Origin: Bacteroidales bacterium UBA4230
GTDB lineage: Bacteria; Bacteroidota; Bacteroidia; Bacteroidales; UBA932
Assembly (NCBI GenBank): GCA_002395605.1
Contig: DGXO01000018.1
Coordinates: 1 to 12,291 of the forward strand
Direction: 5' to 3'
Length of the DNA stretch: 12,291 nucleotides
Shown here: positions 7,017 to 12,291 of the stretch, piece by piece
How positions within the stretch are numbered: the first letter of the stretch is position 1
How the letters are laid out: each line of letters begins with the position of its first letter
The notes under the pieces: model-generated
What the model was told of the DNA's origin: nothing
The model's database searches: none
Seen by the model: only the letters and a program-made list of their open reading frames with translations
Position numbers and translations under genes: made by a program

Positions 7017-8018
7017 ATGGCATATAACCTCAGAAACCGCAGCTTCCTTAAGCTGCTGGACTACTCACCAAAAGAGATTGAGTACCTCCTGGACCTTGCA
7101 GCAGAACTTAAAAAGGCGAAATACGCCGGAACGGAAAAGCCCCGCCTGGTGGGCAAGAACATAGCCCTCATCTTTGAGAAAACCTCTACCCGCACCCGTT
7201 GCGCCTTTGAGGTGGCCGCCCACGACCAGGGCGCACATGTGACATACCTGGGCCCCACCGGCAGCCAGATCGGCATAAAGGAATCCATGAAGGACACCGC
7301 ACGCGTGCTTGGACGCATGTACGACGGCATCGAGTACCGCGGCTTTGCCCAGAAGACCGTGGAGGAACTGGCCGAATATTCAGGCGTTCCCGTTTGGAAC
7401 GGCCTCACCAACGAGTTCCATCCCACCCAAATCCTGGCCGACTTCCTCACCATGCGCGAGCACGTGGACAAGCCCCTGAGGGAGGTGTCATACGCCTATC
7501 TTGGCGACGCCCGCTTCAACATGGGCAATAGCCTCCTTGTCGGTGGCGCAAAAATGGGAATGGACGTAAGGATTGTGGCCCCTAAGGCCCTCCAGCCCGC
7601 CCCTGAGCTTGTGGCTCAGTGCCGAAAGATTGCCGAAGAAACCGGCGCCCGCATCACCATTACTGACGACCCTAAGGCCGGAGTCAAGGGCTGCGACTTC
7701 CTTTACACGGACGTCTGGGTATCCATGGGAGAGCCGGATTCCGTATGGAAGGAACGCATTGAACTCCTCAGGCCTTTCCAGGTGAACGCCGAACTCATGG
7801 CCGCCACCGGCAATCCTAAGTGCAAGTTCATGCACTGCCTCCCCGCCTACCACAACCGCGAAACCAAGGTTGGAGAAGACGTTTTCCAGAAATTCGGCCT
7901 CAACGGCGTGGAAGTAACCGAGGACGTTTTCGAAAGCCCCGCCAGCATTGTCTTCGACGAGGCCGAAAACCGCATGCACACCATCAAGGCAGTGATGGTC
8001 GCTACGTTAGGTGCGTAA
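7017..8018 (+). CDS. argF: Ornithine carbamoyltransferase (probably catabolic)
   Basis: The enzyme interconverts citrulline plus phosphate with ornithine plus carbamoyl phosphate. The 333-residue protein has the carbamoyl-phosphate loop STRTR (57-61), FHPTQILAD (134-142), the ornithine-binding loop DVWVSMGE (232-239) and HCLPA (273-277). The SMG loop marks a true ornithine enzyme, unlike the N-acetyl- or N-succinylornithine transcarbamylases used for arginine synthesis in many Bacteroidota. With the deiminase-like gene and arcC directly upstream, the catabolic (arcB) direction is most likely. Biosynthetic use cannot be excluded from sequence. It is the last gene of the operon; its TAA is immediately followed by the converging cyuA stop. 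Confidence 0.95.
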   Translation: MAYNLRNRSFLKLLDYSPKEIEYLLDLAAELKKAKYAGTEKPRLVGKNIALIFEKTSTRTRCAFEVAAHDQGAHVTYLGPTGSQIGIKESMKDTARVLGRMYDGIEYRGFAQKTVEELAEYSGVPVWNGLTNEFHPTQILADFLTMREHVDKPLREVSYAYLGDARFNMGNSLLVGGAKMGMDVRIVAPKALQPAPELVAQCRKIAEETGARITITDDPKAGVKGCDFLYTDVWVSMGEPDSVWKERIELLRPFQVNAELMAATGNPKCKFMHCLPAYHNRETKVGEDVFQKFGLNGVEVTEDVFESPASIVFDEAENRMHTIKAVMVATLGA

Positions 8019-9347
8019 TTATTTACACAGCATGATATCCAGGATCATGCTGTCGGTGGTTTTCATACCGGCAGAGCCGATGGCGCCCACGTTTTGGATG
8101 GTTTTTTCAACGTTGTCTTCCACTATGCCGTCAGTGGAGGGGATGCAGGTGCCGCGAAGGGCCAGGACGGCCGACTGCACTGCGCAGGACACGCCTGAAG
8201 CCACTTTCATGGCGCAGCCAACCTTTGCGCCGTCGCAGACCATGCCGGTGATGTTGCCGGCCATGTTCTTGATGGCGTAACAAACCTCGTTGTAACCGCC
8301 GCCCTGCAGGTACACGATGCCGCAGGCGCTGCCGGTGGAAGCCACCACGCAGCCGCAAAGGGCACTTAGTTTTCCAAGGTAGTGCTTGATGTGGATTGCC
8401 ACAAGGTTGCTGAGGAAGAGCGCACGGGCCAGAGGTTCATCGGCCACCTTATACTTTAAGGCGTATGCAATTACGGGCATGCTCACGGTGATGCCCTGGT
8501 TGCCGCTGCCGCTATTGCTCATGGCGGGGAGCGTGCTGCCGGCCATGCGGGCGTCGGAGGCGGCGGCGGTCATGCCCATGGCGTAGCTCAGGAAATCGTC
8601 CCCGAAAACCTCTGCCTGGTTTTCCCGGATGGCCTTTCCAACCTTGAGGCCGTAGTCCCCGCGAAGGCCTTCTTCGGCCAGGGCAAGATTGAGTTCCCTG
8701 TCTCCAAGGATGAAGGAGATGCTTTCATAGGGGGCCGAAGTTGCGAAGTCCCAGATGTCCTTTATCGTAAGGTCGTAGGATTCCGGCCGATGTTCCTTTG
8801 CGGCTGCGGCGCTTTCCGAGCTCATGAGGATTTTGTCGGCGAAGGAGGTCTCAACTATGCGGTCGTGGTCGTCTTCGATGACGGCGTAGGCGTGGGGGTC
8901 TACTTCGGCACTGGCCTGGAAACCGCCCTCCACGGAAACGGTTGCCTTCACATAGAGAAGGTGCTCTGTTTCGGCCACGGAGATGTGTACGCAGCCCTTT
9001 GAGACAAGTTCCTTGGCCCTTTCAACGGCCTCCGGGGTAAGCCCCTTGAGCACTTCAAGGCCTTTGGAGGAGTCCCCGCAAACGGCGCCGAGGGCGGCTG
9101 CAACGGGAAGGCCCACCATGCCGGTGCCGGGGATGCCAACTCCCATGCCGTTTTTGAGGATGTTGCCGCTAACCGCAATGTCCAGCCGGAAATCGGCCTG
9201 CATACGCCAGCAGTCGCAGCAGTCGCAGTTGTCATTAATGATTTCCGCAGCCTTGGCAACGGCCAGGGCTACGGCAATGGGTTCTGTACAGCCTAATGCG
9301 GGCTTTACTTCGCGCTTTACAAGAGCAATTATTTCTTCATCTGTCAT
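8019..9347 (-). CDS. cyuA: L-cysteine desulfidase, CyuA/YhaM (UPF0597) family, iron-sulfur
   Basis: The family converts L-cysteine to pyruvate, ammonia and hydrogen sulfide with a labile [4Fe-4S] cluster in a serine-dehydratase-alpha-like fold. The 442 residues match E. coli YhaM throughout: VKPALGCTEPI (Cys20), NILKNGMGV, PGTGMVGLP, SDARMAGSTLPAMSNSGSGN, then Cys331, Cys371 and Cys378. The spacings 331-371 (40) and 371-378 (7) agree with the cluster ligands described for the archaeal enzyme, with Cys20 as the catalytic cysteine. An unusual Cys-rich insert, CDCCDCW (41-47), follows the first helix. The start overlaps the dsbD stop in ATGA on the minus strand, so it is coupled to dsbD. A related iron-sulfur serine deaminase activity is an alternative. 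No selective regulator is visible next to it. Confidence 0.9.
   Translation of the reverse strand: MTDEEIIALVKREVKPALGCTEPIAVALAVAKAAEIINDNCDCCDCWRMQADFRLDIAVSGNILKNGMGVGIPGTGMVGLPVAAALGAVCGDSSKGLEVLKGLTPEAVERAKELVSKGCVHISVAETEHLLYVKATVSVEGGFQASAEVDPHAYAVIEDDHDRIVETSFADKILMSSESAAAAKEHRPESYDLTIKDIWDFATSAPYESISFILGDRELNLALAEEGLRGDYGLKVGKAIRENQAEVFGDDFLSYAMGMTAAASDARMAGSTLPAMSNSGSGNQGITVSMPVIAYALKYKVADEPLARALFLSNLVAIHIKHYLGKLSALCGCVVASTGSACGIVYLQGGGYNEVCYAIKNMAGNITGMVCDGAKVGCAMKVASGVSCAVQSAVLALRGTCIPSTDGIVEDNVEKTIQNVGAIGSAGMKTTDSMILDIMLCK
8028..8052. repeat. Perfect 9-bp inverted repeat at the convergent gene end; possible bidirectional terminator
   Basis: CAGCATGAT (8028-8036) and ATCATGCTG (8044-8052) pair perfectly around a 7-nt loop. 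The hairpin lies inside the last codons of cyuA and just beyond the stop of ornithine carbamoyltransferase. No clean U-run follows on either strand (UGUAAAUAAUUA on the cyuA side), so intrinsic termination is plausible but not certain; it could instead protect 3' ends. Confidence 0.5.
9208..9228. repeat. Short tandem repeat within cyuA (9-nt unit, 2.3 copies)
   Basis: CAGCAGTCG occurs twice in tandem (9208-9216 and 9217-9225), followed by CAG. On the coding strand this is TGCGACTGC repeated and makes the Cys-Asp-Cys-Cys-Asp-Cys stretch. It keeps the reading frame and looks like replication slippage. Confidence 0.8.
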
Positions 9348-11263
9348 AGAGTCAGGAAATTAACAAATTCCTCAATGTCAAGATTATAACCTCTGGGGCC
9401 TTTCAGGATTTCGCCATCCCCGTCAAGAATGAAGTAATTGGGCTGGGAGTTTACGCCGAAGCGGTTGAGCACCAGGTTGGAATTCACGCGGCCAACATCT
9501 TTGAGAACTTTTCCGGTTTCGGTTGTAACCCACTTCTCTTCAGGGAGTTTGGTTTTGTCGTCTACGTATAGGGACACTATCACAAAGTCGTTTGCAAGAA
9601 GGCCTAGAACCTTGGGGTCGCTCCACACGCGAGCCTCCATTTCACGGCAGTTCACGCAGCCGTGGCCGGTGATATCCACAAACACTTTCTTGCCGGAGGC
9701 CTTGGCGGCGGCAATGCCGTCTTCAAGGTCCGAGTAGCCGGTAAGGCCGTGAGGGAGGGAGACTTCCGTGCCGGTGAGATTCTTCGCTTCGCTCAGAATG
9801 ACAGAGGAGCCCTGAAGGGCGGGGTTGGCCGGAGCGTAGGTTCCCAGCACGAAATCCTGTGTCTGGAGCGGGGGCATGTAGCCGCTGAGGGCCTTCAGGG
9901 GGGCGCCCCACATGCCGGGAAGCATGTACACAACAAATGCGAAGTCTATGATGACAAGTGCCAATCGGCCCACGCCGACGTACTCCAGCGGGGAGTCGTG
10001 CTTGAAACGGATTTTCCCAAGAAGGTACAGGCCAAGGAGGGTAAAACACACGATCCAGATGGCAAGGTACACTTCCCTGTCAAGGAGGTGCCAGTGGTAG
10101 GTTTGGTCGGCCACGGATAGGAATTTCAGGCCCAGGGCCACCTCTATGAAGCCAAGCACCACCTTAACGCTATTGAGCCAGCCGCCGCTCTTGGGGAGTT
10201 TCTTAAGCACCGACGGGAAGAAGGCCAGAAGCGCAAACGGCAGGGCGAAGGCGATAGAGAAGGCCAGCATGGTGACCATGGGGGTCCAGAACTCGCCCTG
10301 GGTGCTCTTGATAAGGACAGTTCCCACAATGGGGCCGGTACAGCTGAAACTGACCAGCACAAGGGTGAGCGCCAGGAAAAACACGCCCAGAAGGCCGCCT
10401 TTGTCGCTATTGGAATCGGCCTTAGTGGTCCACTTTGAAGGCAGGGTAATCTCAAACGCGCCGAAGAATGACGCCGCAAACACCATGAAAATCACAAAGA
10501 AGATGATGTTGGGGAGCCAGTGGGTAGACAGCCAGTTGAAGATGTCGGCCGTAACGGTTTCTCCGCCCAGGAGCCACGTGAGGCCGATGATTATGCTGAT
10601 TGGAACCGTATATAGCAGCACTATGAAAATGCCGTACATGAGCGCCTTGAAACGCCCGCCCTTTTCCTGCTTCACGAAGAACGACACCGTCATGGGCACC
10701 ATGGGGAACACACACGGCGTAAGCAGCATTGCAAAGCCCCACAGGATTGCTTCCAGGATGAGGCTCCAAAGAGATGACCGGTCGGAGCCGGTCATGACGC
10801 CACCATCATTGCCGGCCAAGGTTGCGTCATTGCCGGCCTGACCGGCAATCTGAACGGGAACCGAGAACTCATAATCCTGCGGCATCTCGCAGAAATCCCC
10901 GCTGCAGGCGCTCCAGGTGACGCTGCCGTCCACCGTCACGCTCTCAGAGCCTGTTATCTGCAAATCCTGACGGAGAACATACGTTCCAGTAACCACTTCC
11001 TCGCCTTTGTATTCCGAAGGCGTGTACTCTTCCACAGGCTTGCCGTCCAGGAACACCCGGTCTGTGGAGTCCACACTAAGAAGCGTACCCACATAAGGGC
11101 CCTTCATAGGATGGACATAATACTTACTGTCTATCTGGCCGGTTACAACAAGCTGATAACGGTCATTCTCCGTATGATTTACCGCCGCTTTCCAAACAAC
11201 GGACGGTACCGCCTGCATATACAGCACTGCGGACAAAAACGCTGCTACGATACTACTTATCAT
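9344..11263 (-). CDS. dsbD: Thiol:disulfide interchange protein DsbD
   Basis: DsbD carries electrons from cytoplasmic thioredoxin across the inner membrane to periplasmic thiol proteins. From ATG 11263 the product has 639 residues. Order: a hydrophobic N-terminal signal; the alpha domain with the pair C120-X4-C125 in ACSGDFCEMP; a linker (about 138-164); the beta domain of about eight membrane helices with LLTPCVFP (Cys184) and SFSCTGP (Cys308); a second linker (about 455-510); and a C-terminal thioredoxin domain with GHGCVNCREME (Cys536, Cys539). All three redox pairs are intact. An in-frame GTG at 11317 would add RNTFFK, a good n-region, but it lies against the upstream terminator, and a -7 promoter box falls inside that extension. 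Both linkers contain repeat-like DNA (9776-9802 and 10774-10849). It forms one unit with cyuA. Confidence 0.93.
   Translation of the reverse strand: MISSIVAAFLSAVLYMQAVPSVVWKAAVNHTENDRYQLVVTGQIDSKYYVHPMKGPYVGTLLSVDSTDRVFLDGKPVEEYTPSEYKGEEVVTGTYVLRQDLQITGSESVTVDGSVTWSACSGDFCEMPQDYEFSVPVQIAGQAGNDATLAGNDGGVMTGSDRSSLWSLILEAILWGFAMLLTPCVFPMVPMTVSFFVKQEKGGRFKALMYGIFIVLLYTVPISIIIGLTWLLGGETVTADIFNWLSTHWLPNIIFFVIFMVFAASFFGAFEITLPSKWTTKADSNSDKGGLLGVFFLALTLVLVSFSCTGPIVGTVLIKSTQGEFWTPMVTMLAFSIAFALPFALLAFFPSVLKKLPKSGGWLNSVKVVLGFIEVALGLKFLSVADQTYHWHLLDREVYLAIWIVCFTLLGLYLLGKIRFKHDSPLEYVGVGRLALVIIDFAFVVYMLPGMWGAPLKALSGYMPPLQTQDFVLGTYAPANPALQGSSVILSEAKNLTGTEVSLPHGLTGYSDLEDGIAAAKASGKKVFVDITGHGCVNCREMEARVWSDPKVLGLLANDFVIVSLYVDDKTKLPEEKWVTTETGKVLKDVGRVNSNLVLNRFGVNSQPNYFILDGDGEILKGPRGYNLDIEEFVNFLTL
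9776..9802 (-). repeat. Interspersed-repeat-like sequence in dsbD linker (encodes VILSEAKNL)
   Basis: The 27 nt read on the minus strand as GTCATTCTGAGCGAAG followed by CGAAGAATCTC. I recognise this from memory as a short repeat widespread between genes in many bacterial and metagenomic assemblies, where other frames read HSERSEES. The ends ATTCT and AGAAT are inverted. Its 27-nt length is exactly nine codons, Val488-Leu496, in the linker before the thioredoxin domain, so the frame is kept. Confidence 0.65.
10774..10849. repeat. Cluster of palindromic repeat units in the alpha-beta linker of dsbD
   Basis: Two perfect 8-bp inverted repeats occur: ATGACCGG / CCGGTCAT at 10774-10781 and 10788-10795 (6-nt loop), and ATTGCCGG / CCGGCAAT at 10829-10836 and 10842-10849 (5-nt loop). 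TCATTGCCGGCC is also directly repeated at 10806-10817 and 10827-10838, a 21-nt period giving AGNDATL-AGNDGGV. They encode a Gly/Asn/Asp-rich linker and resemble known short intergenic palindromes (TCATGCCCGG or TCATTGCCGG types). Confidence 0.65.
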
Positions 11264-11267
11264 ACTA

Positions 11268-11275
11268 CAAATATA
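11268..11275 (-). promoter_or_regulatory. Candidate -7 element TATATTTG for dsbD-cyuA
   Basis: The minus strand reads TATATTTG, an exact TAnnTTTG match, ending 4 nt before the dsbD ATG at 11263. Transcription would start at or just before that ATG, giving a leaderless message. No good -33 box is seen at the usual distance. The terminator immediately upstream supports a separate promoter here. Confidence 0.45.
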
Positions 11276-11318
11276 TATCAAATATTTGAAAAACGTATTA
11301 CGCTGGGCAGGGTGCACG

Positions 11319-11341
11319 AAAAAAGCCGGCGAAATGCCGGC
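11319..11341 (-). terminator. Intrinsic terminator after tRNA/rpsJ
   Basis: On the minus strand GCCGGC-ATTTC-GCCGGC is a perfect 6-bp GC stem with a 5-nt loop, followed by six Ts. It lies 9 nt past the tRNA 3' end and would end the fusA-rpsJ-tRNA transcript before dsbD. Confidence 0.88.
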
Positions 11342-11350
11342 TTGTGGAAG

Positions 11351-11423
<73 letters not shown>

Positions 11424-11441
11424 TTTGGGTGAGGACTAGCC

Positions 11442-11747
11442 TCACACTTTGATTTCTACCTCAACGCCCGAGGGAAGCTCAAGCTTCATGAGAGCGTCTA
11501 CGGTTTTTGCGTTGGACTCGTCGATGTCGATAAGACGGACATAGGAGTCCAGCTCGAACTGCTCACGGCTCTTCTTGTTAACGAAGGTTGAGCGGTTCAC
11601 AGTGAAGATCTTCTTGTTGGTGGGAAGAGGAATGGGACCTACTACCTTTGCACCCGTTGCCTTCACTGTATCAACGATCTTGGCTGCAGACTTGTCTACC
11701 AGCATGTGATCGAAAGATTTCAGCTTGATTCTGATTTTCTGGCTCAT
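11442..11747 (-). CDS. rpsJ: 30S ribosomal protein S10
   Basis: The 101-residue protein is full length for S10 of the small ribosomal subunit head, which also acts as NusE in transcription antitermination. It starts MSQKIRIKLKSFDHMLVD and contains GPIPLPTNKKIFTVNRSTFVNKKSREQFE split over the central hairpin, ending PSGVEVEIKV. It starts 31 nt after the fusA stop, as expected for a shared transcript, and has no Shine-Dalgarno sequence. What follows is unusual: a tRNA and a terminator in place of rplC (L3). Confidence 0.97.
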   Translation of the reverse strand: MSQKIRIKLKSFDHMLVDKSAAKIVDTVKATGAKVVGPIPLPTNKKIFTVNRSTFVNKKSREQFELDSYVRLIDIDESNAKTVDALMKLELPSGVEVEIKV

Positions 11748-11778
11748 ATCAATTACTTTTTAACTTTTTGCTTTGGGT

Positions 11779-12291
11779 TTACTCGTCGTCAGACACTCTG
11801 TAGCCACTCTTTTCAATGATGTCCTTTGCAAGTGATGCAGGGACCTCTGCGTAGTGGTCGAAGGTCATGGTGCTGGTGGCACGGCCCGATGACAGGGTGC
11901 GCAGCACGGTAACGTAACCAAATTGCTCCGAGAGCGGAACGTATGCCTTGACGATGCGTGCTCCATTGGCGGTAGAGTCCATTGCAACAATCTGTCCGCG
12001 GCGACGGTTGAGGTCTCCTACGATGTCTCCCATGTAGTCTTCCGGAGTAACTACCTCAAGGCTCATGATGGGCTCAAGGAGTACCGGGTGACACTTGGGG
12101 CATGCGTGACGGAAGGCCATGCGGGCTGCGAGCTCGAATGAGAGCTGGTCGGAGTCCACGGGGTGGTAGCTGCCGTCTATGACCTCTACCTTAAGGGAAG
12201 GAACCTCGTAACCGGCAAGGACACCGTTGAGCATTGCGCTCTGGAAACCTTTCTCGATTGACGGGATGAATTCCTTAGGAATGTTGCCGCC
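11779..12291 (-). CDS. fusA: Elongation factor G, C-terminal part (5' end outside window)
   Basis: The C-terminal 170 residues are present; the frame is open to the right edge, beginning GGNIPKEFIPSIEKGFQSA before the first internal Met at 12234. The segment covers the end of domain IV and domain V of EF-G, the GTPase that moves tRNAs and mRNA through the ribosome. Landmarks are GVLAGYEVPSLKVEVIDGSYH, PVLLEPIM, EDYMGDIVGDLNRRRG, PLSEQFGYVTVLRTLSSGRA and the short acidic tail SDDE. Location directly before rpsJ identifies it as the str-operon copy. GTPase domains lie beyond the window. Confidence 0.97.
   Translation of the reverse strand, partial: GGNIPKEFIPSIEKGFQSAMLNGVLAGYEVPSLKVEVIDGSYHPVDSDQLSFELAARMAFRHACPKCHPVLLEPIMSLEVVTPEDYMGDIVGDLNRRRGQIVAMDSTANGARIVKAYVPLSEQFGYVTVLRTLSSGRATSTMTFDHYAEVPASLAKDIIEKSGYRVSDDE

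Noticed and set aside
7017..8018. N-succinylornithine or N-acetylornithine carbamoyltransferase, common in Bacteroidota arginine synthesis
   Set aside because: The protein keeps the SMG ornithine loop and normal HPTQ and HCLP motifs, which fit a true ornithine enzyme.
12070..12110. CPKC in the EF-G domain IV/V segment as a metal site
   Set aside because: Related Bacteroidota EF-G proteins probably vary in this loop and no further ligands are nearby, so I do not claim a metal site.

Overview
The window looks like chromosomal DNA of a member of the Bacteroidota, most likely Bacteroidales. The signs are a BACON/Big_2 lipoprotein, a membrane regulator built as TPR region, membrane helix and LuxR-type HTH, start codons without Shine-Dalgarno sequences, several promoter elements of the Bacteroidota TAnnTTTG type, and an fusA-rpsJ pair. 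A genus cannot be named from the sequence alone. Gene density is very high. No transposase, integrase, CRISPR array or plasmid function is visible.

Left block (1-2294, minus strand): a surface-type lipoprotein runs off the left edge. Upstream of it is a 468-residue one-component membrane regulator with a periplasmic helical-repeat sensor and a cytoplasmic LuxR HTH. A 95-nt divergent promoter region then leads into the plus-strand genes.

Middle block (2390-8018, plus strand): there are two tight transcription units. The first is deoD (purine nucleoside phosphorylase) overlapping a cation symporter of the glutamate/dicarboxylate (SDF) family. The second is a four-gene arginine-catabolism operon: an EamA/DMT transporter, a short arginine-deiminase-fold hydrolase, carbamate kinase and ornithine carbamoyltransferase. 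Together these could convert arginine (or a methylarginine) to citrulline, then to ornithine and carbamoyl phosphate, and finally recover ATP. The EamA transporter occupies the place where ArcD antiporters often sit.

Right block (8019-12291, minus strand): the cyuA-type cysteine desulfidase gene ends exactly where the ornithine carbamoyltransferase gene ends, with no intergenic base. It is translationally coupled to dsbD, the membrane thiol-disulfide transporter gene. dsbD carries two kinds of short, palindrome-like repeat sequence, read in frame inside its interdomain linkers. Beyond dsbD lie a clear intrinsic terminator, a tRNA with anticodon CAT that is probably the lysidine-modified tRNA-Ile2, rpsJ (S10), and the 3' part of fusA (EF-G). 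rpsJ is followed by the tRNA and terminator instead of rplC, so the usual str/S10 ribosomal supercluster is interrupted here.

No wholly new system can be demonstrated. The points most worth a second look are the repeat-derived linkers in DsbD, the SDF transporter lacking key glutamate-binding and sodium-binding residues, the compact deiminase in an arc-type operon, and the Cys-rich insert in the desulfidase.
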